Position numbers and translations under genes: made by a program | Part shown: positions 35,963-45,113 of the stretch, piece after piece | Layout of the letters: each line of letters starts with the position of its first letter | Position numbering within the stretch: position 1 is the first letter of the stretch | DNA from: Phycisphaerales bacterium UBA5793 | GTDB taxonomy: Bacteria > Planctomycetota > Phycisphaerae > Phycisphaerales > UBA5793 | Length of the DNA: 64,000 bases | Direction of reading: 5' to 3' | Assembly: GCA_002418285.1 (NCBI GenBank) | Contig: DIDT01000073.1 | Coordinates: forward strand, 58,275 to 122,274 | Notes under the pieces: model-generated | What the model was told of the DNA's origin: nothing | Seen by the model: the letters and a program-made list of their open reading frames with translations, nothing else | Database searches by the model: none

Positions 35963-37033
35963 ATGAACGACCTGAACCGACGCGCATTCCTCGCGGCCGG
36001 TGCCGCCGCCACCGTACCCCTCATCGTTCCACTCCCCGCCTCCGGGGCGTCGCTTGCTCGGCGAGCAAGGCAGGGTCGCGGCGGTCCGATTGTCCTCAGC
36101 AGCGGCAATGGTCTGCGGGCCGTGGTCAAAGCGATGGATGAGATCAAAGCCGGCGCGGATCCGGTCGATGCCGTCGTCGCCGGCGTGGCCATCGTCGAAA
36201 ACGACCCGGGGGATATGAGCGTCGGCTATGGCGGCCTTCCGAATGAAGACGGTGTGGTGCAGCTCGATGCATCCGTCATGCACGGCCCTTCGCATAAGGC
36301 CGGTTCGGTCGGTGCGCTCGAGAACATTCCCAACGCCGCCGCCGTTGCCCTCAAGGTGCTCCGTCGCACCGATCACGTCATGCTCGTGGGCGCCGGCGCG
36401 CTCGCTTTCGCTAAAGCACACGGCTTCAAGGAGCAGGACATGCTCACCGACCAGGCCCGCGAAGCCTGGCTCAAGTGGAAAGAGAACCTCAACCAGGATG
36501 ACGACTGGCTCAACGAAGAGCAGCACGTCGATCGGGACGCCCGCGCCGAGCGCGCTGAACGTCTTGGCATTCCATATCACTACGGCACCATCCACTGCGC
36601 CGCGCTCAACGAATCGGGCGACATTTCGGCCTGCACGACGACGAGCGGACTCAGTTACAAGATTCCCGGCCGCGTGGGTGATTCGCCGATCATCGGCGCG
36701 GGGATGTTCGTCGACAACGAAGTCGGGGCCGCCGGCGCCACCGGTCGCGGCGAAGCAGTCATGCAGTCCTGCGGCGCGTTTCAGACCGTCCAGCACATGG
36801 CCAATGGACTTGAACCCGAAGAGGCCTGCCTCAAGACACTCAAGTGGATTGTGGACCACACGAAGCGCCGTTCACTGCTCACGGCCGGGGGTCGGCCCAA
36901 CTACAACGTCACCATGTACGCATTGCGCAAAGACGGCAAGTGGGGCAGCGCCTGCCTGCTCAAAGGCGGCTCGTTTGCCGTTCACGACGGAACACAAGCG
37001 CAGCACCTCCCCAGTACACCGCTTTTTGAGTGA
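35963..37033 (+). CDS. Glycosylasparaginase-type N-terminal nucleophile hydrolase, Tat-exported
   Basis: 356 residues. A twin-arginine signal (NRRAFLAAGAAATVPLIVPL...) begins near residue 5. The alpha part ends before YGTIHCAALNESG, where Thr209 should be exposed by self-cleavage and become the nucleophile. The beta part has SGLSYKIPGRVGDSPIIGAG and NEVGAAGATGRGE, both conserved in aspartylglucosaminidases. It would release N-acetylglucosamine-linked Asn from glycopeptides or act as an isoaspartyl/asparagine amidase in the periplasm. Its stop overlaps an alternative start of the next ABC gene, so it may belong to that operon. Confidence 0.87.
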   Translation: MNDLNRRAFLAAGAAATVPLIVPLPASGASLARRARQGRGGPIVLSSGNGLRAVVKAMDEIKAGADPVDAVVAGVAIVENDPGDMSVGYGGLPNEDGVVQLDASVMHGPSHKAGSVGALENIPNAAAVALKVLRRTDHVMLVGAGALAFAKAHGFKEQDMLTDQAREAWLKWKENLNQDDDWLNEEQHVDRDARAERAERLGIPYHYGTIHCAALNESGDISACTTTSGLSYKIPGRVGDSPIIGAGMFVDNEVGAAGATGRGEAVMQSCGAFQTVQHMANGLEPEEACLKTLKWIVDHTKRRSLLTAGGRPNYNVTMYALRKDGKWGSACLLKGGSFAVHDGTQAQHLPSTPLFE

Positions 37034-37041
37034 GGACCAAC

Positions 37042-37962
37042 GTGGCCGAACCGACGCCCCGCGCGCCGCACATCATCCGTGTCCATCAACTGACCAAGTC
37101 ATTCGGCTCCCTCACGGCTGTTAGTGATGTGACGTTCGATGTGCAGCGCGGCGAGACGTTCGGCCTGCTCGGCCCCAACGGCGCTGGAAAGTCGACCACT
37201 ATCAGCATCATCGTCGGCGCAATGGAAGGCGATGGTGGCCAAGTCGAGATCGATGGACGCGACATTCGGGAAGGCGCCTCGGTCCGCCGCCTGATCGGGA
37301 TCGCGCCGCAGTCGCTTGCCCTGTACGACGTGCTGTCTGCCGAGCGCAATCTTGTCTTCTTCGGTTCGCTATACGGTCTGACCGGTGCTCGCCTCAGCGA
37401 ACGCGTTGATTGGGCCCTCAAATTCGCCCAACTTGAAGATCGTCGCCGCGATCTTGTCAAGACCTTCTCGGGAGGAATGAAGCGCCGCCTCAACATGGCC
37501 TGCGCCCTCGTTCATGACCCGCAGATCATCTTGCTCGACGAGCCGACCGTCGGCGTCGACCCCCAGTCGCGCAACCACATCTTCGAGTGCATCGAGCGCC
37601 TCAAGGATGATGGTCGAACGATCATCTACACGACGCACTACATGGAAGAAGCACAGCGCCTCTGCAATCGCATCGCGATCATGGATCACGGCAAACTCCT
37701 CGCACTCGACACGCTCGACGGCCTGCTCGCCGAATTCGGCGGCGCGGCCGTCGTCACGGCCGGTCTCGTCAAGTCTCCAACGGACGCCTCGATCCTGCCG
37801 GCCGCACTCGATGGCCTGCATCTCCGCTTCGAATCAAAGCAACCCCTCGAGGAAGTCAGCCGCCTCGCCACCCGCGGCGTCGCCTTTGCGACGCTCAACG
37901 TGGCCAAACCTGATCTCGAATCTGTCTTCCTCTCACTAACCGGAAGGAGCCTGAGAGACTGA
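37042..37962 (+). CDS. ABC exporter ATP-binding protein (CcmA/NatA type)
   Basis: 306 residues from a GTG at 37042, which has TGAGGA 5 bp upstream; another GTG at 37030 overlaps the previous stop and is less favoured. Walker A LLGPNGAGKSTT, signature FSGGMKRRLNMACAL, Walker B IILLDEPTVGVDPQSR and the His strand IIYTTHYMEEAQRL are all intact, the combination seen in drug, lipid or ion exporters of the ABC-2 class. The C-terminal ~80 residues form the usual small extension. It overlaps the ABC-2 permease gene by one base. Substrate unknown. Confidence 0.9.
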   Translation: MAEPTPRAPHIIRVHQLTKSFGSLTAVSDVTFDVQRGETFGLLGPNGAGKSTTISIIVGAMEGDGGQVEIDGRDIREGASVRRLIGIAPQSLALYDVLSAERNLVFFGSLYGLTGARLSERVDWALKFAQLEDRRRDLVKTFSGGMKRRLNMACALVHDPQIILLDEPTVGVDPQSRNHIFECIERLKDDGRTIIYTTHYMEEAQRLCNRIAIMDHGKLLALDTLDGLLAEFGGAAVVTAGLVKSPTDASILPAALDGLHLRFESKQPLEEVSRLATRGVAFATLNVAKPDLESVFLSLTGRSLRD

Positions 37963-39299
37963 TGCGCACGATCTGGCTCATGGCTCTGAAAGACCTCAAG
38001 ATTGTCCGCCACGACAAAGTGGGGCTGTTCTTCATCATCGGGTTTCCGGTTCTGATGGGTGTGCTCTTCGGAGCCATAAGCAATTCGTTTTCGAGTGGCG
38101 GCGACGATGTTCACTTCGAAATCGCGGTGGTCGATGCGGACCAGTCCGCCATATCGCAGCGCTATGTCAAGGCGCTTGAAGATTCGGGCAGCATCATCGT
38201 TCGGCCGCCAACTGACCCCAATGCTGCCATCGAAGCTCAACGCGAGCAGGCCATCAACGACATTCGCAAGGGAGACCTGCTCGCGTTCGTCGGCCTGCCC
38301 GAGGGTTTCGGCGAGACGGCCGGCATCATGTGGATGGAAGGTCCCGCCATCGAACTTGGCGTCGATCCGTCGCGATCCGCTGAGTCGGGCATGCTCCAGG
38401 GCATCCTCATGCAGGCGATGGGGCAACTCGTTGGCGATCGCTTCGCCGATCCTGATTCCATGCGCCCCATGATTGAGCAATCACGCAAGGATATCCAGGA
38501 GAACAACGACATGAACCCCGCGGCCAGGGCGCTCCTGAGCGGCTTCATGGGAACGCTGGATACATTCATGGGCTCTCTCGATGAACTCAATTCCGGCCTT
38601 GATGACGCGGGGGAGAAGAGCGATCGGCCGACCATGCAACTGGCCAACATCCGGGCCGTCGATGTCACAGCGCCCAAGCAGGAAAACGATCTCACATCCC
38701 GCATTCACTCGGCGTGGGACATCAGTTTCCCATCCGCGATCCTCTGGGGCGTGCTTGGCTGTGCCGCGACGTTTGCCGTCACCATGGTGCGGGAGCGTTC
38801 ACAGGGCACATTCTACCGCCTGCGTGTGGCGCCCATCTCGCGAGCCCAGATCGTCGCTGGAAAAGGACTGGCGTGCTTCATCGCGGTTATCTGCGTCAAC
38901 CTCATGATGGTCGCGCTTGGCTACGCCCTGGGCATGCGGCCCAACAGCTTCATCTTTCTTGCGCTTGCCATCGCCAGCCTTGCATTCTGTGTCGTCGGCA
39001 TCATGATGCTCATGAGCGTCATCGGCCGCAGCGAGGAAGCCGTTTCCGGTGCATCGTGGGGGGCCAATGTGGTCATGGCGATGTTCGGCGGTGGGATGAT
39101 CCCGCTCGCCTTCATGCCCCCGTTCATGAAGTCCATCAGCCACTTCAGCCCGATGAGTTGGGGTGTGCTGGCCCTCGAAGGCGCCATCTGGCGCGGCTTC
39201 TCGTTGACTGAGATGCTCTTTCCCTGTGGCATTCTGATCGCCATCGGCGCTGCCGGAATCGGCGCCGGCGTCATGGTCCTCAACCGCGCCACCGACTGA
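37962..39299 (+). CDS. ABC-2 type permease of the exporter
   Basis: 445 residues. One N-terminal membrane helix (VGLFFIIGFPVLMGVLFGAI), then a ~210-residue extracytoplasmic domain (residues ~45-250), then five helices (for example FPSAILWGVLGCAATFAVTM and ACFIAVICVNLMMVALGYAL) ending GIGAGVMVLNRATD. This is the ABC2_membrane_3 layout. The region ERSQGTFYRLRVAPISRAQI is the conserved cytoplasmic coupling segment. The gene starts at the ATG sharing a base with the ATPase stop. Confidence 0.87.
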   Translation: MRTIWLMALKDLKIVRHDKVGLFFIIGFPVLMGVLFGAISNSFSSGGDDVHFEIAVVDADQSAISQRYVKALEDSGSIIVRPPTDPNAAIEAQREQAINDIRKGDLLAFVGLPEGFGETAGIMWMEGPAIELGVDPSRSAESGMLQGILMQAMGQLVGDRFADPDSMRPMIEQSRKDIQENNDMNPAARALLSGFMGTLDTFMGSLDELNSGLDDAGEKSDRPTMQLANIRAVDVTAPKQENDLTSRIHSAWDISFPSAILWGVLGCAATFAVTMVRERSQGTFYRLRVAPISRAQIVAGKGLACFIAVICVNLMMVALGYALGMRPNSFIFLALAIASLAFCVVGIMMLMSVIGRSEEAVSGASWGANVVMAMFGGGMIPLAFMPPFMKSISHFSPMSWGVLALEGAIWRGFSLTEMLFPCGILIAIGAAGIGAGVMVLNRATD

Positions 39300-39328
39300 T
39301 CTGACGCTGCCGCATACACTCCCGCCCC

Positions 39329-40633
39329 ATGGAACACCTCGGTACTTTCGAGATCATTGCCATCCTGATTACCCTCGCGGCGGTGTTCAGCTACATCAAT
39401 CACCGCGTGCTCGGCCTGCCCACGACGATCGGCCTGATGATCCTCGCCATGATCCTCTCCATCGGCCTCATCGGCGCCGGTCACGTCTTTCCTTCGGTGC
39501 GCGAAACAGCGGACCGCACCATGAAGTCCATCAACTTCGACAAAACCCTGCTGCACGGCATGCTCGGCTATCTCCTCTTCGCGGGTGCGTTGCACATCGA
39601 TCTGAGCGACCTGCGCAAGCACACCACTGTCATTGCCACACTGGCCACCGTCGGCGTGGTCATTTCCACAGCTATCGTCGGCGGCGTGGTGTGGCTTATC
39701 GCCGGCGCCCTGGGCCTTCCCCTCGAGTTCATCCATTGCCTGCTCTTTGGGGCGCTCATCTCGCCAACCGACCCCATCGCGGTGCTCTCCATCCTCAAGA
39801 GTCTTCACGCTCCGCAGGATCTCGAGACCCAGATTGCTGGCGAATCGCTCTTCAACGATGGCGTCGGCGTGGTCATCTTCCTGGCGCTGCTCGGCTTTGC
39901 TGGCGCGAGCCACGGTGGCGAACCCACCGGCGCCGGCACCGTCGCCATTCTGTTCATCAAGGAGGCCATCGGCGGAGCAGTCTTCGGCCTTGGAATCGGC
40001 CTACTCGCCTACAAGATGCTCAAGGACATTGACAACTATCAGGTCGAAGTCCTCATCTCACTCGCACTTGTCACCGGCGGCTACGCGCTGGCCGATGCGT
40101 TTCACATCTCCGGCCCCATTGCGATGGTTGTGGCGGGCCTGCTCATCGGTAATCACGGCCGCGCGTTCGCGATGTCCGAGACAACTCGCCACAATCTCGA
40201 TACCTTCTGGGAACTCATCGACGAGATCCTCAACGCCGTGCTGTTTGTGCTCATCGGCCTCGAAGTGCTTCTGCTCGCAATAGACAGCCAGTACGTCCTC
40301 GCCGGCGCGCTCGCCATCCCCACCGTGCTTCTTGCTCGCTTTATCTCTGTCGGTGTGCCCTTTGCGGTGCTGCCCATCAAGGAAAAGCGCGTGCCTCACG
40401 CGGTAAAACTGATGACATGGGGCGGCCTGCGCGGCGGCATCTCCGTCGCGCTGGCCCTGTCGCTGCGCGATGAACTCGGCCACGAGGTGGATCGACACGT
40501 CAGCGACGCCATCCTGGTCATGACCTACGTCGTCGTGGTCTTTTCGATCATCGTGCAGGGCTTGACGATTGCCCCGCTCCTGCGCCGGTGGATCAAGCCG
40601 GCCGGCACACCCGGCCCCAGTCCTCACGCCTAA
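39329..40633 (+). CDS. Na+(K+)/H+ antiporter, CPA1/NhaP family
   Basis: 434 residues with about 12 hydrophobic helices. The family hallmarks are GALISPTDPIAVLSILKSL in the discontinuous helix and ESLFNDGVGVVIFLAL, which carries the essential Asn-Asp pair for proton/cation exchange. A late helix-helix segment, MTWGGLRGGISVALALSL, is also typical. There is no long cytoplasmic C-terminus. It maintains pH and sodium balance in the inner membrane. It lies 29 bp after the ABC permease gene on the same strand, so it may be part of the same transcript, but function suggests independence. Confidence 0.9.
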   Translation: MEHLGTFEIIAILITLAAVFSYINHRVLGLPTTIGLMILAMILSIGLIGAGHVFPSVRETADRTMKSINFDKTLLHGMLGYLLFAGALHIDLSDLRKHTTVIATLATVGVVISTAIVGGVVWLIAGALGLPLEFIHCLLFGALISPTDPIAVLSILKSLHAPQDLETQIAGESLFNDGVGVVIFLALLGFAGASHGGEPTGAGTVAILFIKEAIGGAVFGLGIGLLAYKMLKDIDNYQVEVLISLALVTGGYALADAFHISGPIAMVVAGLLIGNHGRAFAMSETTRHNLDTFWELIDEILNAVLFVLIGLEVLLLAIDSQYVLAGALAIPTVLLARFISVGVPFAVLPIKEKRVPHAVKLMTWGGLRGGISVALALSLRDELGHEVDRHVSDAILVMTYVVVVFSIIVQGLTIAPLLRRWIKPAGTPGPSPHA

Positions 40634-40739
40634 GGTGCCTTGAAAGCTTGACATGCTGCCGCAGGGTCGGAGTCGGCTACCACTGCCGTCTGCCGATTGG
40701 ATCGCATCTCGTCAGTCGAAAATCACGGTGAAATGCCTG

Positions 40740-40767
40740 ATACCGGATCCGCTGGACCCGGTATAGT
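40740..40767 (+). promoter_or_regulatory. Near-perfect 25-bp palindrome overlapping a -10-like box
   Basis: The sequence at 40740-40764 folds on itself with 10 Watson-Crick pairs, one wobble and one mismatch around a central C (arms ATACCGG and CCGGTAT). TATAGT (40762-40767), a good -10, overlaps its right end and lies only 8 bp before the ATG of the oxidoreductase. A repressor operator over the promoter would fit, with a leaderless or near-leaderless transcript. No -35 is apparent. Confidence 0.4.
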
Positions 40768-40775
40768 GATGCACC

Positions 40776-42158
40776 ATGAATAACAAACCTCTCCCGCCGA
40801 TTACCCGCCGCCAATTCCTGCAAACCTCCGCGGCTGCCACCGCATGGGCGATGACGGCGTCGTCCTACAGTCGCGTGCTTGGTGCAAACGCGCGCCTCAA
40901 CGTTGCCTTCATCGGCGTTGGCGGCATCGCCAGCAACCAGCACATTCCGCCGCTCGCCGACCTTGGTGCGCTCTGCCCGTGCTTTACCGATGTTGATCAG
41001 ACGCGGTGGGAGCCGGCCACAAAGCGATGGTCCGATGCAACCGGCTACACCGACTATCGCAAGATGTTCGACAAGCAGCACAAAGACTTCGACGCGGTCA
41101 TGGTCGGCACGCCCGATCATCATCATTTCCCGGCGACGATGATCGCGATGAGTCTCGGCAAGCACGCCTACACGCAAAAACCGCTCACGCATACGCCGTG
41201 GGAAGCCCGGCAGCTCATGCTTGCCCAGAAGAAGTACAAACTCGCCACCCAGATGGGCAACCAGGGGCACGCCTCCGAAGAACTGCGTCTTTCCATCGAC
41301 TACCTGCGCGCCGGCGCCATCGGCGATCTGCAGGAAGCGCACATCTGGACTGATCGCCCCTGGTGGCGTCAGGGTCTCAAGCGCCCCGAAGGCGCCGAAG
41401 AGATTCCGTCGACAATGGATTGGGACTCTTGGATCGGACCGGCTCCTGAGCGGCCCTACCGCCACAACCCCGCTGACAACTGGGGCGGCCTCTATCACCC
41501 CTTCAACTGGCGCGGCTGGTGGGACTTCGGCTGCGGCGCGCTCGGCGACATGGCCTGCCACGAAGTCGATCCCGTCTACTGGGCCATGAACCCCGGCTAC
41601 CCGACCACGATCGAGCTGACCGCAGGCGACGCGTTCGGTGACGCCGAGATGTTCGGCAAGTCGAGCACGGTCCGCTTCGATTTCCCTGCGACGGTCAGCC
41701 GGCCCGCATTCTCAATCTACTGGCACGACGGCGGCAACAAGCCCGCACGACCTGCGGAGCTGGCCGAAGATGTCAAGATGACCAACGAGGGCGCGCTCTA
41801 CATCGGCAGCAAGGGCAAGATGATCTGCCTGCCCAACGCCAAGGCCCCGCCGCGCCTCCTGCCCGCTTCGCGTCACGAAGAATACGGCACGCCGCCACAG
41901 ATGATTGAACGTTCCGCCGAGGGCCATCACAAGGAGTGGTACCTCGCGTGCATCGGCGAGAAACCCTACGACTATCCCAAGAGCAACTTCGCTTACGCCG
42001 GCCCGTTCAGCGAGGTCATCCTCCTCGGCTGTATCGCCCAGAAGATTGGCGGTCGCCTCGAGTACGACCCGAAGGCCATGAAGTTCACCAACAACGACTC
42101 CGCCAACGCCTTCATCAGCAAAACCTATCGCAAGGGCTGGGAGTACAAGCTGGATTGA
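40776..42158 (+). CDS. Gfo/Idh/MocA family oxidoreductase with Tat signal
   Basis: 460 residues. A twin-arginine motif ITRRQFLQTSAAATAWAM leads the protein for folded export. The Rossmann domain begins NVAFIGVGGIASNQHIPPLA, and HAYTQKPLTH carries the conserved Lys of the EKP-like motif. MGNQGHASEELR and the HNPADNWGGLYHPFNWRGWW block are typical of the planctomycete-expanded subfamily, as is the metal/substrate-binding-like CGALGDMACHEVD. It probably oxidises a sugar or inositol derivative with NAD(P) in the periplasm. No ribosome site is evident, consistent with a very short leader. A strong terminator follows. Confidence 0.9.
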   Translation: MNNKPLPPITRRQFLQTSAAATAWAMTASSYSRVLGANARLNVAFIGVGGIASNQHIPPLADLGALCPCFTDVDQTRWEPATKRWSDATGYTDYRKMFDKQHKDFDAVMVGTPDHHHFPATMIAMSLGKHAYTQKPLTHTPWEARQLMLAQKKYKLATQMGNQGHASEELRLSIDYLRAGAIGDLQEAHIWTDRPWWRQGLKRPEGAEEIPSTMDWDSWIGPAPERPYRHNPADNWGGLYHPFNWRGWWDFGCGALGDMACHEVDPVYWAMNPGYPTTIELTAGDAFGDAEMFGKSSTVRFDFPATVSRPAFSIYWHDGGNKPARPAELAEDVKMTNEGALYIGSKGKMICLPNAKAPPRLLPASRHEEYGTPPQMIERSAEGHHKEWYLACIGEKPYDYPKSNFAYAGPFSEVILLGCIAQKIGGRLEYDPKAMKFTNNDSANAFISKTYRKGWEYKLD

Positions 42159-42185
42159 ATTGAAACAGGTCTCATCCGACACTCA

Positions 42186-42225
42186 CTTCATGCCCCGCCG
42201 CACGGTGGGGCATGAAGCGTTTTTT
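42186..42225 (+). terminator. Rho-independent terminator after the oxidoreductase gene
   Basis: A perfect 11-bp stem (CTTCATGCCCC at 42186-42196, GGGGCATGAAG at 42207-42217) with a 10-base loop is followed by CG and six T (42220-42225). It lies 27 bp after the stop codon and also separates the gene from the tRNA on the other strand. Confidence 0.85.
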
Positions 42226-42306
42226 GGGCGATGTCGGAGTATTGGTTGCAGCGTCCTGCCGCAAGCAGGATGCGCCGAACTCGTGCGGTGACGAGAAAAA
42301 GAACAA

Positions 42307-42379
42307 TGGAGCCGAGGGGGCTCGAACCCCTAACCCCTGCCTTGCAAAGGCAGTGCTCTCCCAATTGAGCTACGGCCCC
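42307..42379 (-). tRNA. tRNA-Ala, anticodon TGC
   Basis: The reverse strand folds into a 73-nt cloverleaf: acceptor GGGGCCG with CGGCTCC, including the G3-U70 pair that identifies alanine tRNAs; D-arm GCTC; anticodon stem CTGCC/GGCAG with loop TTTGCAA; T-arm loop GTTCGAGC in its normal frame. The discriminator base is A. CCA is not encoded and must be added. Confidence 0.95.
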
Positions 42380-42544
42380 GTCACTGAGCCTCGGTAAGCC
42401 TCCCCGAAACTCGACCACATCATAGCCATTCAGCCCCAGAATCACCATTTCAGCATCGAACTGGGGATTTGGGCTAACACGCGTGGCCCTCGTGCGTCAG
42501 TACTCAAGTAGGAATCTCCACGCCCAGACCTCAGGGAGGTTGTC

Positions 42545-44950
42545 ATGAACCGCCGCACCCGTCTCTCCATTGCTCTGGCCCTCTGTGGCATGCTCTTCAT
42601 CCTCTTCCAGGCTGCGGCGGTCCGCGCCTCGGGCGTCCTTGTCGTCGAAGGGATGCGCACCAACCCCCTGCGCATTGAAGACCATCTCGTGCGCATCAAC
42701 ATCACCGACCGCGTGGCGCTGACGACCGTCAACCAGACCTTCCGCAACACGAGCAACCAGCGCCTCGAAGCGACCTATATCTTCCCGATCCCCGAAGGCG
42801 CCGACCTGACCGACTTCCAGATGACTTTCAACGGCAAGATGGTGCAGGGCGAAGTGCTCCCGGCTGAAAAGGCCCGCGAAATCTACGAGCGCATCGTGCG
42901 CGGCAATCGCGACCCCGGCCTCATTGAGTTCATCGGCCGCCGACTGATGCGCGCCCGCATCTTCCCCATCGAACCCGATTCAACCACCGAGATTCAACTC
43001 TCGTACCAGCAGGTGACCGACAGCGTCGCCGAGATGTGGCGCTACCAGTACCCGCTGCGCACACCCGGCGAGAACAGCGTGGCCAACGGCACCGTTCGCT
43101 TCGACGTCACCCTCAACTCCAAGAGCCCGCTGCGAGGCATCTGGTCACCGACGCATGAAGTCGAAGTCGTCCGCGATGGCGATCACAAAGCACGGGCGGT
43201 CTTCGAGCGCACCAACTTCAGCCTTGCAGACGATTTTGTTCTGCTCTACGACGCCCAGCAGCGCGACGTCGGCCTGTCAGTCGTCTCCTACCGCGAAGAC
43301 GAGGCCCTGCCCGGGCACTTCCTGCTGCTGCTGGCCCCCAAACCGCTCTGGGATGACCAGGTGCAGGTGCCTCAGGACTACGTCTTCGTCGTCGACACCT
43401 CCGGCTCGATGGCCAGCGACGGCAAGATCGATCAGGCCAGGCAGGCTCTCATTTATTGCATCGACCGCCTTGAATCCGAAGACCGTTTCTCCGTCGTTCG
43501 CTTCTCGACCGGCTTTGACACGATCTTCGACAAGTTGCAGAAGGCCGACAAGGCGAGCAAGGCCGAGGCCACCCACCGCGTCGAGAAATTCAAGCCCTCC
43601 GGCGGCACCAACATCAACGACGCGCTCAAAGCCGCCCTCGACATGCGCGATGCCGACGCCAAGGACCGACCCTTTGTCGTCGTCTTCATCACCGACGGCA
43701 AGGGTGATCAGAAACGCGAGATTGTCGAAGACATGTTCGCTCGCATGACCAAGGACTTCCGCACCAACATCCGCCTCTTCCCCTTCGGCGTGGGCCACGA
43801 TGTCAACACCCAACTGCTCGACGCACTCGCCACCGGCTACGGCGGCATTCCCACCTATGTTCAACCCGGCGAGAATCTCGAACACAGCCTCGGCGACTTC
43901 TTTGCCGTCTTCAGCGAGCCGGTACTCACCGACCTGCATCTGACGCTGCCCGATGCCGTGATCACCGAGCAGTACCCGCCGACGATCGGCGATCTCTACA
44001 ACGGCCGCCAGATTCTCCTCGCCGGCCAATTCGAAAAGCCTGTCAAGGGTCCAGTCACGCTCAAGGCCAAGCGCGGCGACAAGGAACTCACCTACACCTG
44101 GAATGAGATTTCATTCGAGCCGACCAATGATGCGTCCTACGTGCCGCGCATCTGGGCCGGCCGCAAGATCGCGTACCTCATCGACCGCATCCGCCTCGAT
44201 GGCGAGTCGAGCGAAATGGTGCGCGAGATCCTGGATCTATCCACGAAGTACAGCCTGCAGACGCCGTATTCGAGCTACCTCGTCGCGCCGGAACTGGAGC
44301 GCAGCATCTTCGGCGCGCCCGGCGATCGACCAAACCGCCTGAGTTTCGGGCGAGGTCGGGGTGGTGGCTTCGAGGGCGGCAACTTCGAAGGCGGCGGAAG
44401 CGCGTTCGACGGAGGTGCACCTGCCAGCGATTTGCTCCGACGTTCGCTTGACACCGAAGAAGCCCTGCAGGAAGCACGCGAGAACGCACCCGCGAGTCGC
44501 CCCGCTGGAGCTGGCAAGGGAGGGACGACGGATGGGGCGGTCTACGACGTCGATCCCGCGCGTGCGGCCGGTGAAGACGCCTTCTTCATCGCCGCTCGAC
44601 AGGCTCGCGTTCGCGAGGCCACCGCTCTCGAAGATCAGAACGCCGATACGCGCGCCATGGCCATCCGCCGCATCGGCGATCGCAACTACGTCTTCGTCTC
44701 CGGCTACCTCGTCGACGCAGCCCTGACGGAAGAAACCAAACTCACCGAACTCAAATTCGGCTCCGACGGCTACTTCGATCTCATCATGTTGAGACCCGAC
44801 CTGCGCAAGGCCCTCGCCGCGAGCCGTTTCATGGTCGTAATGGTCGATGCAAAGAACGCCATTGTCCTTCGCCAGGAGGAAGGTGTCGGCTCACTCACCG
44901 ATGAGATGAAGGCCATCATCAAGGCCGGTGCGCCCAAGCCGAAGAAGTGA
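42545..44950 (+). CDS. VIT and VWA domain protein, exported
   Basis: 801 residues with GGGAGG 6 bp before the ATG. Signal peptide or anchor: LSIALALCGMLFILFQAAAV, cut near RASG. The VIT domain (~33-165) includes NQTFRNTSNQRLEATYIFPI and the inter-alpha-trypsin type VLPAEKAREIYERIVR. The von Willebrand A domain (~280-450) has a full MIDAS: VVDTSGSM (Asp at about 283) with later Thr and Asp (PSGGTNINDAL, VVFITDGKGD). A Gly-rich linker at ~600-640 precedes a small C-terminal domain. Such proteins sit in the periplasm or at the surface and bind ligands through the metal site; precise role unknown. It stands alone. Confidence 0.88.
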   Translation: MNRRTRLSIALALCGMLFILFQAAAVRASGVLVVEGMRTNPLRIEDHLVRINITDRVALTTVNQTFRNTSNQRLEATYIFPIPEGADLTDFQMTFNGKMVQGEVLPAEKAREIYERIVRGNRDPGLIEFIGRRLMRARIFPIEPDSTTEIQLSYQQVTDSVAEMWRYQYPLRTPGENSVANGTVRFDVTLNSKSPLRGIWSPTHEVEVVRDGDHKARAVFERTNFSLADDFVLLYDAQQRDVGLSVVSYREDEALPGHFLLLLAPKPLWDDQVQVPQDYVFVVDTSGSMASDGKIDQARQALIYCIDRLESEDRFSVVRFSTGFDTIFDKLQKADKASKAEATHRVEKFKPSGGTNINDALKAALDMRDADAKDRPFVVVFITDGKGDQKREIVEDMFARMTKDFRTNIRLFPFGVGHDVNTQLLDALATGYGGIPTYVQPGENLEHSLGDFFAVFSEPVLTDLHLTLPDAVITEQYPPTIGDLYNGRQILLAGQFEKPVKGPVTLKAKRGDKELTYTWNEISFEPTNDASYVPRIWAGRKIAYLIDRIRLDGESSEMVREILDLSTKYSLQTPYSSYLVAPELERSIFGAPGDRPNRLSFGRGRGGGFEGGNFEGGGSAFDGGAPASDLLRRSLDTEEALQEARENAPASRPAGAGKGGTTDGAVYDVDPARAAGEDAFFIAARQARVREATALEDQNADTRAMAIRRIGDRNYVFVSGYLVDAALTEETKLTELKFGSDGYFDLIMLRPDLRKALAASRFMVVMVDAKNAIVLRQEEGVGSLTDEMKAIIKAGAPKPKK

Positions 44951-44960
44951 GCCGGCGCGG

Positions 44961-45019
44961 GTAGGTCGGGACAAGGCTCTGTCGAAGATCCTGAGCGAAG
45001 TCGAAGGGCGCAGGCCCGG
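44961..45019 (+). repeat. 59-bp dispersed intergenic repeat, copy 1
   Basis: This sequence just after the VIT/VWA stop matches 55773-55831 over 59 bp with roughly nine or ten differences and no gaps; both share AGCGAAGTCGAAGGGCGCA. Both copies lie directly downstream of a plus-strand gene. Confidence 0.65.
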
Positions 45020-45113
45020 GGCTTGGGCGGCCAACACGAATGACGCTCACGACTCGCGCATCGCGCAAAGCTCCGCCGGATCGCCCTCAGCGCAGCAGGC
45101 TCGGCCCAGCCTG

